Translations under genes and position numbers: made by a program
Source: Heterodera schachtii
Taxonomy: Eukaryota > Nematoda > Chromadorea > Rhabditida > Heteroderidae
Direction: 5' to 3'
Length of the DNA: 64,000 nucleotides
NCBI GenBank assembly: GCA_023374025.1
Contig: SIJG01000021.1
Span: 335,675 to 399,674, forward strand
Notes under the pieces: model-generated
Databases searched by the model: none
Told to the model about the DNA's origin: nothing
The model's input: only the letters and a program-made list of their open reading frames with translations
Shown: positions 1 to 11,880 of the stretch, in pieces
Numbering within the stretch: the first letter of the stretch is position 1
Layout of the letters: every line of letters starts with the position of its first letter

Positions 1-815
1 TTTAAATTTATTTCTTGATGGTGGAAATAGACAAATCATACAAAACATTTTTTTGGAAAAAGCGCGCCGCAAAAAAAAAGTCGTCGATGCCGGAATCATT
101 CACAAATTTATGAATTACAGAAAATTTCGAAAAACTCACGAAAAGTCATAAGAAAAATGCTGTTTATGAGCCTCTTATGCGATAGCATTTGCGTAAAAAA
201 TATATGTAAAAACATATAAAATTAGAACATCTCAAATGAACAAATCCACAGGTTCATGGTCATTTGACAAGGTAATTTTGACCATGCTGAACTTGTTGGT
301 GGTTCGTGAACGTACACCAAAAGAAAATGGTTAGTGGTTAGACAAAATCGTCCGTTTTCCCGACCGAGTCCAGAAACCCGGCTTACCAAATACCCGGTCC
401 CGTGCGACCATGTTTAATGTTATTTTTGGTTGATGACTAATACTTTGATAGACAGTAGTAGTGATCAGCCTGGTTCCTTTTGGCCCAGGACTGGTTTTTC
501 CTTGGTCCAAATCAAGGTCGTTTTTCGGCAACTTGGATTTGCCTTTACAGGATTTCACGAAAACAAAGGTTTAAGTCAAATATAGAACCCAAGTACAGGC
601 TAAGCATGAAAAATTGTATTTGATTTTATTTAAAAAATTTTCATACATTTTTCGTCCCAGTAGATCATTGATACCTTTTAATAGCTACACAATTTTGCAC
701 AGAGACGATTTTTTCGGCTCGTAAAACGATGACTGAAAATTTTCAGTTTTCCTGGAAATTTCCTTAAAAAAATATAAGATAAAATATTAAAAATGAAAAT
801 TATTTGAGTTTAGGA
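1..815. other. Gene-free upstream stretch
   Basis: AT-rich sequence with no exon I can support. A GC-richer part at about 350-560 contains short self-complementary pieces (CCCGG, CCAGG, CTTGG words) resembling the word-repeat elements described elsewhere, but I cannot define its ends. The region just before 816 should hold the promoter of the glutathione-synthetase-like gene; I see no diagnostic motif. Confidence 0.4.
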
Positions 816-3638
816 ATGAATATTTTGTTTTTATTTGCGATTTTCTTCATTTTACTTCCGTCGTTTGGAGAAGGGACAAAAAATTTGGAGGACATTCCTT
901 CCGGCAGCACAAACAATGACACGGGTGATTTTGATAAAAATTATTTGAAAGTAATAAAAATTTTATTTTAAATTGGGGACACGGAAAAACTTTTGAGAAT
1001 ATTTTAACATGAAATTGTGAAAATGATAAAATCTGAAAAATTTTGCCGAGGATGTCCAGCAAAGGGATGAACAATTTTTGATGGGCCAAATTGACAAGGC
1101 CAAAAAGTGGGCGTTGGAGAACGGACTGGTGATCAAGCACGGGCGGTTGTTCTAAGATCGGTGCTTTTTAGATCAATCTAAACTTTTAGATTGATGCCCT
1201 TTTCGCTGTTTCCGTCGCCATTCCCTCGCGCAATTTTCCACCAAGCGGTGGACGTACAAAAGATGATTGATAATTTGCTTAAAAGCACGTTTATGCCCGG
1301 ATTAATTTACAAAAGCAGAATATAAGAAAATTGGCATAATGCCCAAAAAACAAATAATTAAAAAAACTGCCGATTTTTTCATTTATGTTATTTTCATCAA
1401 AATCTTAAAGAATTAAGCGCATTTTACGCAAGAATAATTGATAAAATATAGAAAGATATTTTCATAAATCACCCAAGAAAGCAAAATTTTTATATTTTTT
1501 TTTTGTAAATTTTAATATGCCTTTGAAAGGTGAACCCTTTTTTAAAAAGAAACTATGCTAAAAGAATCACATTTAAATTTGATTTTTTAGAAAAACCTCT
1601 TTAAATACAAAAATCGAAATTTTCCAAATGTTTTTTCTTACCGTATTATTAAATTTTGCTTTTAGTCATTGCAATTACTGTACTTCCGCGCAATGCGCGA
1701 CTTTGACTTTCTGAAGGAAATGCACCGCGACATAACAGAGGAATTTCGGCAAACTGTTGACTTCATAGAAAATTGTTATAAAGACGGATTCAAACAGCCG
1801 CTGACTTTGTTTTGTCTAAGAGCGGTAAAAAATAATGGAATTTAAATTTAAAATAAATATTTATTTTATAAATAATTGAATTTTAATTAAAATAAACATT
1901 TAATTTATTTTAGGATTATGTGGCACATGAAAGTGAAGAAAACAATGAGAAGAAATTGGAACTAAAGCAGGTAAACCCATGTTTTGAGCTTGAAAGCTTT
2001 CGTATTTATATGATCCTTTCATAAATTATCATATTTTTGATTTTGAAAAATTTTAAGACACCCCGTGTCACAATGCTTCATCAGCATGTCCTTTCAATGG
2101 CTAAAGCGGACACTTCGCCCTCGGCGCTTCCGCCCAATCACACGGACACAATGGTGGCCAAGGCACTGCACATGGCATCTTATATTTTACTAATTTGAAT
2201 TGGTGTTTTATAATTAAGTAATGAATTGGCAATAGCGAGGCGGTGATCGTTTTTCTTCACTTTCTCTTTTCGACAGACTTTTAATTGAATCGCGCCAAGT
2301 CGCAAATGAGGTGGAACGAATTTCAAACGGACGGACGAAGTACGTTTTCCTCCTTCTGCGCCATGCCAATAGACGGTCGGTTAACTTCGAAATTGTGAAT
2401 TTTCTGTGAATTTAATATTTCAAGGCTTAAAACCAAAAATAAAAAATTAAGGCTGAAGCTCCATCCGAAGAATTTCTCATTGATTTTGGACGACCAATTT
2501 TTGGTAGCCGTCGCTGTCCATCGCTACACCAGAGCAACTCCACAGGAATTGACATTTACTCGTGAAATTATACGCCGGTCAACGGCTATTGTAATACAAT
2601 TTTACATTACTGCATCAGATTAATTGAATAATTATTTGTGGATTATTTTATCTTTGACTCCATTTAGCAAGATACATACCGTTCTTTATTGGCACACACA
2701 AAGCGAATGCAGCAGGTACAAGCGAATAACTATTATTAAATTAATTATCTAATTTAATTAGTAAATTTTTTATTTAAATTAAATTAATGATTAATTTAAT
2801 TGTTAAATTGGTTTATCCAATTTAAATTAAAGCTTTTCAAAATTTTTGCTTTCAAAATAAGAAATAATACTTAGGGTGTAGCATAAGTTTCGCACAATTT
2901 GTCTGCCTAATTAAAAATTCCTAATTCCGTTCCGTAATTTTGCACTTACTTTATTATTTCCCGACCATGCCAAGTTGGAAATTGGCCCAATAATTCTTCT
3001 CGATTTGATATGGTAAAAAACGAAATAAAAAACGAAAAATTGATATCAGTTGATGAGACAATTCGGCTGATGGACAACTCAGCCGTACAATAAAACTTAC
3101 AAAATAAAGCTTAAGCCTAAACCTAGGCCTCGCCTAAAGCTTAGGCCTAAGTCTGAGCCTAGGCCTAGCCTAAGCCATTGTACGAGTTGTCTTTTGTAAA
3201 TTCTCGTAAAGCTGAGTTGTCCATCAGCCGAATTGTCCTCGGATGAATTGTCCTAGGCTGAATTGTCCCCAGCTGACTGATCCTGACGCGACTGGCGGGT
3301 ATTTCGAATAATGATTGTGATTTGTCGGATTTATATTAAAAAGTTTTAAAAAACGTAGTTTTACGGAAACTTATGTTATATTTTAAGTATTAATTATCTT
3401 TATTCATTTAAATTTTTAGAATCATTTCATTTTTCCCAACTCGACGCCGCCCCTTTTGAATGTCGAAGCAACGCCCGAATTGGGCGTTTTCGGCTGTTTG
3501 CTTGGCAACATTGAGGACGGAACGGTGTTGCAACAATTCAGCGGAGAGGCGCACCAAATGAAGACGAAATTGGCCAGCGAAAACGAAGGCGGAATTTGGA
3601 AAGGCAAAAGTGTTTACGACTCGCCACTTTTGGTGTAA
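816..3638 (+). pseudogene. Glutathione synthetase-like gene, copy 1 (signal peptide; central exons missing)
   Basis: Exon 1 (ATG at 816) gives a secretory signal, MNILFLFAIFFILLPSFGEG. Later pieces match eukaryotic glutathione synthetase in order: a helix ending KKWALENGL (about 1095-1133), FSLFPSPFP (about 1200-1225, canonical APFTLFPSLVP), a helical exon at about 1675-1825 (LYFRAMRDFDFLKEMHRDI), DYVAHESEENNEKKLELKQ (about 1915-1970), RVTMLHQHVLSM (about 2068), an exon ending IIRRSTAI (about 2460-2590), AHTKRMQQ (about 2693-2716), and the C-terminal exon (3420-3638) ending GKSVYDSPLLV, against LDNPYPV in the canonical enzyme. The exons covering the ATP-grasp core, present in copy 2 at 5700-6080, are absent: homology breaks near 2836 and resumes near 3380. 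The substrate-loop segment before RVTML is also deleted. Family knowledge: cyst nematodes carry secreted glutathione-synthetase-like effectors lacking normal activity. I infer a broken paralogue. Confidence 0.72.
3057..3237. repeat. Foldback element with 27-bp perfect inverted repeats
   Basis: The segment GACAATTCGGCTGATGGACA and the rest of a 27-bp arm at 3057-3083 is repeated inverted at 3211-3237. The loop carries self-complementary CCTAGGCCTA words (3115-3176). Just after it, GAATTGTCC recurs with a 15-base period (3229-3285). It lies in the stretch that replaces the central exons of copy 1. Confidence 0.85.
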
Positions 3639-3639
3639 A

Positions 3640-5186
3640 TAAAAATGTAAAAGAAAATTGGAAAGAATTGGAAATTCGGGAAAAATATAAACGATAACAT
3701 ATAATTGTTATAACCATTCTATTATTTATATTACAATCAATAAAACTTAAGGTTAAACATAGAAAATGCCCAATTAATCAGGCCAATAGAAATTCTGATA
3801 GAATCTTTTTATTCCAATATTCCTACTTTCATTAATTATCAATTTTTCACTATATTAAAGGCATTAAAAGATTTTATTATATATAATCCTATTGTCCGTC
3901 AGCACCAATGGGTGGATAATATCCATTTTTATTGCTTACAATTAGCATTAAACAAAAACATCGATGCTTAACTAAATTACTTATTTTAATCATATTCTTA
4001 AGATTTTGGTAATATTTTTTGAAAAATTTGCCCCGATTTCTTAGCAGCTGTAAGAGATAAATAAATTAACATTAAATTGCCGAAGCATTTCTCATTTTAT
4101 TTTCACATTCATTTTAATGCCTTTTCACTTCATTTAATTGCTTCTCCGTTAGCCAATAAGCGACAGATCTGACTCCTCCCCTTCCCATTTATGTGTGTTT
4201 AATATGCGATTTCCCACTGTTCATCACTTAATCCGGACTAATAAATATTATCATTTCGTATTATTATTTATTTTATTCACATTTATTTCCCTGAGATAAA
4301 GCCATTATTTAATGGACTTGGAGTTAGGGAGGGAAATGGAACTGATCACCCCAGGAACCCCCTCATAAAACAGTTGGCACTTCTGAAGGGTTTGGTCCTC
4401 AAATTCCCCAATCGTGTACGGCGTCCTTAGGCCTAATTCAGTGCGTTCCCCTGCCATGTGTGTTAGTGTTACTGGTAGCACCGGATGGTTTTGGAATTGG
4501 ACAACCACGATCCATCTGACCTGGACAGCCGCAGGACCATCGAAAAGGAAAAGATAAGTGAAGGGAAAAATGTGAATTTACGAAGCATTTATGGCTTGGA
4601 AAAGCATCGGCAAAAACTTCGTTCATACCAGAGAAAATATAACCGAAATTATAATTTCTTAAAAATTTAATTTAAATGTTTCAAATTCTTTTGGCTTTTT
4701 CTCTTCAGTTCAGTACATGTTCTTATTTAGAGACGGCTTTATGCTGATGGACAGTCAATTGCTTAAATGAAAATTTTTACCATAAAAAATGTCAAAAAAA
4801 AAGTTTTTGAAAATTTTATTATTTTTTTAATCGGTCCGCAATTCTGCACCATGAAAATCTGTTTAAAATGGTCAAAATTTCCAAATTTTGCCCGGCGGCG
4901 CCTATCGCAACCGAACAACAAAATTTCCATAGCTAATTTCCGTGAATGTGCGTTTTTTTTGGGGGGGGGGGTGCCAAAATTTGGTCGACCAAATTCACAG
5001 ATTAGGTCTTGCACCCACTAATTTGATTATAAATAAATTTTTGAGTTTTAAATTCCCAATAAATGGAGCAGTTGCCCTTCAATTTGATTTATTTTAATAA
5101 TAAAATGATTGCATATTACAAATATTTGGTTTTGTTTATTTCTATCCTAAATTTCAATTTCTTTCAGTTTTTCTTTTCCATTTTCT
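3640..5186. other. Spacer between the tail-to-tail gene pair
   Basis: About 1.55 kb separate the stop codons of the two glutathione-synthetase-like genes. It holds AT-rich sequence, one GC-richer stretch (4140-4640) with a 61-codon open segment on the plus strand (4485-4670, rich in Lys and Arg, starting MVLELDNHDPSD), and a run of ten G at about 4970. The open segment may be an exon but I find no splice partners or family; unassigned. Confidence 0.35.
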
Positions 5187-8100
5187 TTACACCAAAAGCG
5201 GCGAGTCGTAAACACTTTTGCCTTTCCAAATTCCGCCTTCGTTTTCGCTGGCCAATTTAGTCTTTATTTGATGCGCCTCTCCGCTGAATTGTTGCAGCAC
5301 CGTTCCGTCCTCAATGTTGCCAAGCAAACAGCCGAAAACGCCCAATTCGGGCGTTGCTTCGACATTCAAAAGGGGCGGCGTCGAGTCGGGAAAAATGAAA
5401 TGATACTAAAATTAAATGAACAAAATACAATAAAATAAACAAGAATTTAATATTAATGATTTGAGCTCTTGGAGTCGTTTTTAAGAAGCAATTTAAATAA
5501 CAAATTTGGAGGAGAACTTACAAGACTGTTTTTTGCCTTTTGTAACCCAAATAATTATTCAAATTAAATGCAGCGGAAGAAACCATAACATTTCACCAAT
5601 TATTGGAAATTCGTCCAGAAAACAAATTTGTCAGTGACATGGTCCCGGTTAATTGCCTTTTCCTATTCATTTTCTGGGATTTGCAAAATTTGTCCAATTA
5701 CACATTTGTCTTCCATTTACTCACTTGGACTTGCGCCGGCTTCAGCTTTTCCATTATAATATAATAATTGTTCCTTTCAAAATTTGACGTTCCTTCCAAT
5801 TTTTCGACCATTTCTTTACCAAAGAAAATATATTGGCTCAAATTAATATTTGCAAATAGATTCCATTTCATCACGTAACTTTCCGGGTTCATTTTTACTT
5901 TCTATTTTAAATTTTTTAAATTAATTTTGAAATTGTTTACTCACTTTTATTATTTCCTCCGCTTCTTCGTCCCCTTCTCCGATGCTCCAACTTTTTGTGA
6001 GCACTTCTCTGATGGCTTTGACCATGTGAGCTTCTTCAGGACGGGGAAAGAAGCGTTTAACAACTCCGGGCAATGTGAAAAGCTTAATTTAAATTGGATA
6101 AACCAATTTAACAATTAATTAATCATTATTTAAATGAAATAAACCATTTATAATTAAATAATTAATCATCTTTACCTGCTGCATTCGCTTTGTGTGTGCC
6201 AAACGCATGGTGCTTGAATTTTGCTAAATGTAATTAAATGATGAACTTTAAAAATGTTTTTTTATTTTTTTTATTACAATGGCGGTCGATCCTCGTACAA
6301 TTTCAAATATAAATTCCACTTGATCCGGGCTTGGATCCACTGAGCAATAGCAATGATCAACGACGGCCACCAAAATTTGTCCATCCAAAATCAGTGAGAA
6401 ATTTTCAGGATGGCGAGTAAGCCTTAATTAGGTATTTGATTTATTCAACAGAAATAATTGCATTTAATCACCGACCGTTTAACGGCTTGGCGCAGACGGA
6501 GGAAAACGCACTTCGTTTGTCCGTTCGAAATTCGCTCCACCTCATTTGCGACTTGGTGTGACTCAAGGAAACGAGGGTCGACAGGAGATACGTAAAGAAA
6601 GAGGATCACCGCTTTTCTGTTGCCGAATTCATTCCTTAATTATTTATACCGTTTCCCATTTATGAAATTTTTAACAATTTTCGTCTGTCTTTTACCATGC
6701 CATGTGCAGCGCCTTGGCCACCATTGTGTCCGTGTGATTGGGCGGCAGCGCCGCGGGCGAAGTGTCGGCATTGGCCATGGAAAGGACATGCTGATGAAGC
6801 ATTGTGACACGGGACGAAGCGCCACGGCCGCCAATTGGGCCGGTATTGACTTCCACCAGAAAAATAAAAGCTTTTATTTCTTAGAATTTTTGTCAAATTT
6901 CCAAAATTTTTGAAATAAAATTCAATTTTTACCTGCTTCAATTCCAATTTCTTCTCATCGTTTTCTTCACTTTGATGTGTCATATAATCCTCAAATAAAT
7001 TACATATTAAATTTAAATATTTAATTAATTAAGGATTCATTAAAATTTAAATTTAAATTCAATTATTTTTACCGCTCGTTGGCAAAACAAAGTCAGCGGC
7101 TGTTTGAATCCGTATTTATAACAGTTTTCTGATAGGTCAACCATTTGTCGAAATTCTTCATTTGTTTCTATTATGTTGCGGTGCATTTCCTTCAGAAAGT
7201 CAAAGTCGCGCATTGCGCGGAAGTACAGTAATTGCAGTGACTAAAAGCAAAATTGAATACGGTAGGGAAAATATTTGGCAATTTCGGTAATTTGGGTTGG
7301 AGTAACCTCTTTAAAAATGGTTTTTACCAGAATTTCTTCTAAACAAGGTGTGTACTTTTCGATTACTAAATGTACGAGTCAAGTCTTGATGAGATTTTGA
7401 TCAAAATACTTCTAAATTAAAAATTTTATTTAATTATTTGGATTTGCTTTCCTGGCGTTATGCTCATTTTTGGTGCCATTTTTCCCTTTTCTCTTGGTGC
7501 TAGTGCGTTAATTTCCCAAAAGTGCCACCCATGCTAACTGTTGTGACTGAGCTGTATACCATTTAGCCAAATGGTCTATACAGCTCAGTCACAACAAAAA
7601 GGAACTTCAAGTTTTTAGCTCTGAACTGAGCACTCAGTCACAAACGAATTCATAAGTCTGCCACACCATCTTTTGATGGGAACTTGGCTCGACTTTTCAG
7701 TGCCGAAATTCGATTACGCACCTACTTCCTCCCCTTTACACACTCTCTGGTGCTTATCGGCACAACATTGCTACCGTGTCGGCCTTACTTTCAATGCTGC
7801 CGTGGCGGCCTTGTGGAATTATTTTTAAATAATCCACCGCCAGGAGGAGTCGAACTTGAAGTTCCTTTTTGTTGTGACTGAGCTGTGGACCATTTGGCTA
7901 AATGGTCAACAGCTCAGTCACAACACTAACAATAAAATAATTAATTACTTTTTGTACGTCCACCGCTTTGTGGAAAAGTGCGCGAGGGAATGGCGACGGA
8001 AACAGCGAAAAGGGCACATGCGTAACGGGTGCAAAGCTAAAAGAAGTTTAGATTGATCCAAAAAGCAGCGATCATAGACAACCGTCCGGGCTGGGTGATC

Positions 8101-8415
8101 AGTCCGTTGGCCAACGCCCACTTTTTGGCCTCTTCAATTGGCCCATCAAAAATTGATCGTCCTTTTGCTGGGCATCCGCTTCTAATATTTTTCATGCTTT
8201 TATCAATTTAAAAAATATTTCATGTTAAAATATTCTCATCGCTTTTTGTCCGTCCCCAATTTACAAAAATTAAATTTTTATTTTCGAATAAATTTAAGCA
8301 AATCACCCGCTTCATTGTTGTTGCTGCCGGAAGGAATGTCCTCCAAATTTTTTGTCCCTTCTCCCAACGGCGGAAGGAAAACGAAGCAAATCGCAAACAA
8401 AAATAAAATAGTCAT
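5187..8415 (-). pseudogene. Glutathione synthetase-like gene, copy 2 (nearly all exons, one frameshift)
   Basis: ATG at 8415 starts MTILFLFAICFVFLPPLGEG, a signal peptide. Exons in order: 8060-8177; THVPFSLFPSPFPRALFHK (about 7950-8025); 7073-7240 (168 nt, ends TLFCQRA); 6933-6989 (DYMTHQSEENDEKKLELKQ); 6710-6850 with VNTGPIGGRGASSRVTMLHQ; about 6480-6560; 6285-6420; LAHTKRMQQ near 6180; LPGVVKRFFPRPEEAHMVK (about 5950-6080); NPESYVMKW...YYIIMEKLKPAQVQ (about 5725-5885); terminal exon 5187-5400. The canonical KPQREGGGNN loop reads KWNLFANINLSQ, so the Gly-rich ATP-binding loop is lost, as expected for the non-canonical secreted clade. Compared with copy 1 there is a one-base deletion in exon 2 (near 8135), a frameshift or a sequencing error. 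An inserted foldback element sits in the intron at 7539-7925. Without the frameshift this copy would be essentially complete. Confidence 0.75.
7539..7925. mobile_element. 387-bp foldback MITE with hairpin ends
   Basis: Starts TGTTGTGACTGAGCTG and ends CAGTCACAACA, flanked on both sides by CTAAC (7534-7538 and 7926-7930), a 5-bp target duplication. The inverted ends are about 75 bp and each end is itself a hairpin of about 54 bp centred on CCATTTAGCCAAATGG or a close variant. Copy 1 of the host gene has no such insertion at the equivalent place. A 65-codon open frame inside (7684-7881) looks like chance. Confidence 0.85.
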
Positions 8416-9158
8416 TGTCTAAATGAAAAATGGTTTAAAATGGGGGTATTTAAAAATGGGATTAAACCAATTAAAATGTATAATTATATAGATAAAAATT
8501 CAATTATTTTCTTTTATCATATACTATGTTATTTTATTATATAATATGTTATGTTATTTTATTTTATCATTTTCAAATTCGAAACAAATCTACCAAGAAA
8601 AACCGGACATTTGCTAAGTATAAACATTGGTCTTTTGAGATAACAAAAACTGTTCGTCGCACAATCCGGATATTTGATAAAAAATTTAATAAAATCAGGG
8701 CAAAAACTTAAAAAAGACTACAGGCTTAGCTTAGCATTTGACTTTAAGAAAAGAATATATTAAATTATTTATTGCTCCATCCGTAATTTTATCCTCTCAT
8801 CCTTTCTTATGAATGTATTTTTGGGTCCGGTTGCCGGACCAATCGAGTCGAGTCCTGGTCTGGAAAGATCCGGGTTCCTGGACCCGGTCGACTAACGTCT
8901 ACCATTGGTAGAATGATACCGGTAGTACGGAGGGGGTCGACCACCAGGAACGAGATGCCATGTATAGTAAAAGGTAACTCGCCATGCCGGGTCTTGAAAG
9001 CAACAGCCTTCCCAAACCGTGGGATGTTCTCACTGACTGATGGGACCCAATTAACCGACTTAGTCTAACCTGGCGCCGAATTTTCGGAAACTGAGTGAGA
9101 CGTGCGGAATTTTTTTTGGAAAAATGTAAATAATAAATTTATGTTTAATGCTAATTAT

Positions 9159-9733
9159 TAGGGATCATTTTTTTATGTAAGAAAAATCGCGAAATATGTA
9201 AATAAAATATGTATAAAAAATACTGAAATATGTATCAAATATGTACAAAAATCCAGAAATATGTACTAAAATATGTAAATAAAATTTTTTAAATGGTGAT
9301 TTTTTGGAAAAAAAATTCTTTCTAAAGAGTGAAATAGGCACAAATTGCCATAAAATGACCTAAATAGGTTTAGAATTATCTTTTAGTAATTTCAAAATTA
9401 ATTTTTGATATCCCATTTTTGAAAAAAAAAAACTATTTTTGGGGCACATTTTCAAAAAAAATTTTTTTACTTTTCGCAAAAAATTTCTATAAATTCTCAA
9501 AATTTTAGAAAAAAATTGCGAAATTTTGGATATTTTTGGGGGTATTTCATAAAAAAATTCCTTAAAAATTCTCAAAAAATGCAAAATATGTACGAAAAAA
9601 TGCGAAAAAGTCCAAAATATGTATAAAAATATGTACATATGTAATATGTAGAAAAATCCGAAAATATGTAAAAATATGTAAATAAAAGTCCCAACTTTTG
9701 TACGCAAACACAAAAAAGAAAGTGTTTTTCCTA
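9159..9733. mobile_element. hAT-type word element, word ATATGTA
   Basis: Begins TAGGGATCATTT and ends TTTTTCCTA. Flanks are CTAATTAT (left) and CTAATTAG (right), 7 of 8 matching, as for an old 8-bp target duplication. The interior contains AAATATGTA with slightly varied neighbours roughly 15 times at irregular spacing. Its right end (ACTTTTGTACGCAAA...GTTTTTCCTA) reappears near 30590-30628 and 35315-35359. Confidence 0.7.
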
Positions 9734-9938
9734 CTAATTAGGCTATGGAGAATCCAGGAAAAAAACATGTATTTACATAAAAAAATTTAATTTGTTTATT
9801 TCCGGCGAAAGTCATGAAGAATTTGCCGAGGGATAATTTATTAGTAATTTACCGAGTAGCAAAAAGAAATTAGTATCCGCTTCGCTTCATTTATTTTATG
9901 CTGGGTAATTTAGACAAAATGAATATTATTGTAATCAG

Positions 9939-10544
9939 TAGGGCTTCCAATTATATGGAAATCCATACCTGAAACGCATGAAAAACATGTTTTTAGCTTG
10001 GTTTGAAGCTTCTAGGGTGGATTTCTATATCAATATTTTCCATATTTTTCCATATTTCGCGATTTATGTCCATATTTCTATATTTGTCCATATTTTGGCA
10101 TTTTTCCAGAAAACCTCTATTAGAACCGCCCCATCAGTTAAATTGATCTTTTTGACCTCTAAAGATCGGAAAAATTCCCGAAAAATCAATTTTTAGCAAA
10201 ATTTTCTCAAGAATATTGAACAAATTTAAATTTTCATAAAAATGGTTAATTTATGTCAAAAATAAGCAAAAATTTTGCTTTTGGGTTGATTTTTCGCTAA
10301 AAACGAGTAAATTTTAGCTTTATCATTGTTTTTTTCATCTAAATGATTTTTAATACCATATTTGGCCATTTTTGAATGTTTTGCCTTACATTTAGCGAAT
10401 TTGAAGAAATTTTGAGAAATTACACCCTCAATTTGAAAAATTTATGTCAATATTTTTGCCATTTTATGTCCATATTTTGCAATTTTTGGTCCCTATTTCA
10501 TGGCCATATTTCGGGATTTTATATCCATATTTTTGGAAGCCCTA
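9939..10544. mobile_element. hAT-type word element, word TCCATATTT
   Basis: Starts TAGGGCTTCCAATTATATGGA and ends TCCATATTTTTGGAAGCCCTA, a clear terminal inverted repeat. Flanks are GTAATCAG and GTAATCAA (7 of 8). TCCATATTT and variants recur through both subterminal regions (10020-10110 and 10440-10535). Confidence 0.85.
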
Positions 10545-10552
10545 GTAATCAA

Positions 10553-10972
10553 TAGGGCTCACATTTATAGTTTTTTCACTATTTTTTTTTCCTGAGCTCC
10601 CCGTGGCCTGAAATGCACGAAAAATATTTTTTTTCAGCTGTTGTTAAGCTACTTTTCGAGTTATTAGCAACTTTTTATAGTTTTTTATTTCAACGACTAA
10701 AAAACTATAAAATTTTTGAAAAAAAACTATTTTCAACTATTTTGGCGTTTTGCCCGGAATTTGTTAACAAAAATGCAATAAAAAGGAAAAACACACCCTT
10801 AAGAATCGACCCAAAAATTTTTTCAAAAAATACACCCCTAAGAATCGACCCGAAAATTTTAAAAAATACACCCCTGAAAAATGAAAAAATTTTCAAAATT
10901 CTTCTCCAAATTTTATTTGTTTATTTTCTTGACGAGAATTTTTGATTTTGAAAATTATACATCACATTCCTA
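10553..10972. mobile_element. hAT-type element directly abutting the previous one
   Basis: Starts TAGGGCTCACATTTATAG and ends CATCACATTCCTA, flanked on both sides by GTAATCAA (10545-10552 and 10973-10980), a perfect 8-bp duplication shared with the preceding element. The interior holds ACTATAAAA/TTTTATAGT words and two ACACCCCTAAGAATCGACCC units (10790-10875), a sequence that also occurs at 30040-30100. Confidence 0.75.
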
Positions 10973-11396
10973 GTAATCAATAGATAAATTAAATGAATAA
11001 TTTTAATTCTACCTGAACGCTTTACCAGGTGCGGACAATTTCGAAAAAAAATTTAAAAAATTCTTAAATAATTCTCAATAAGATTTTCTGAGAAAATGTG
11101 GCCTCGTCAATATTCAAATAAAAAGAAAAATATTTTTTATTTTTTTGGGGATGCTTGGTCGCGAATAAAATATTTTAACAATTTCAAAATGAACAAGATT
11201 TATAAAAGTGCCAAACACCAGCTGCACGAAATTCCGATGACATCCGATTCCCGTAATTTCTGGCATCGTAATTCCGATTCCCCTTTTCCGAAAATTTAGA
11301 GACCTCTGAATGCTATCCCGCTGAACACTAGAACAAGCTTTAATCTAGTCTTCCTCGTCGATAAATCGAGAAAAATATAGGTTTTTTGTAAACAAA

Positions 11397-11665
11397 AACC
11401 CCGACCCCGACGCTTCCAACCCCGACGAATCCCGATTCTTAACCCCGACTCGGGGTCGGGATTAAATATACCGCTAAGAATGGCAATTTTGTGAGAGAAA
11501 AAGCAAAAAACTATGCAATTTTTGAATTTTTTAGCCATTTTGTTACCAAATTTTTATTAATAAATTTTTGCTTTTTTTTGATACATATATATTGTGGTGC
11601 AGTGGTTATTGCATCATCTCTTACATTACTTTCTGTTGAGAGTTCCATACCGGTTGACTTTTTCT
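11397..11665 (+). repeat. Composite tRNA-related SINE, copy S1
   Basis: Order: CCCCGAC words in both orientations (11399-11462), TAAATATACCGCTAAGAATGG (11463-11483) leading into GAGAGAAAAAGC, an AT-rich spacer, then a tRNA-like part (about 11590-11660) with an A-box-like GTGGTGCAGTGG and a B-box-like GAGTTCCATACC. The same order occurs at 58518-58785 (minus) and 63363-63560 (plus). Confidence 0.65.
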
Positions 11666-11880
11666 TTGTTGATTTTTTTTTTTCATTAATGGGAAAATAA
11701 AAACACCCATAAAAATTGACCATTCTTGGCATAATTTGATAACAAATTGAACTCAAATTTTCAATATTTTCCCACCAAAAAAAAGCGGCAAAAATATTTC
11801 ATACAAAAAATTGGCATTCTGTAAATTTACTTTTTATCTCTATTTCTCTCAATTTTATATACTATCTCATCATTTTAAAC

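Noticed and set aside
4767..5021. Overlapping 84-codon frames on both strands
   Set aside because: AT-rich low-complexity sequence with a ten-G run; no similarity between the translation and any family.
6620..6913. 97-codon plus-strand reading frame
   Set aside because: Antisense shadow of the glutathione-synthetase-like exon with RVTMLHQHVLSM on the minus strand.
9060..9100. TGGCGCCGA as a retrovirus-like primer binding site
   Set aside because: No long terminal repeat upstream, and no gag or pol sequence in the neighbourhood.
10613..10945. 110-codon frame with repeated NTPLRIDPKI
   Set aside because: The peptide repeat is only the CACCCCTAAGAATCGACCC repeat read in frame, inside a hAT-type element.
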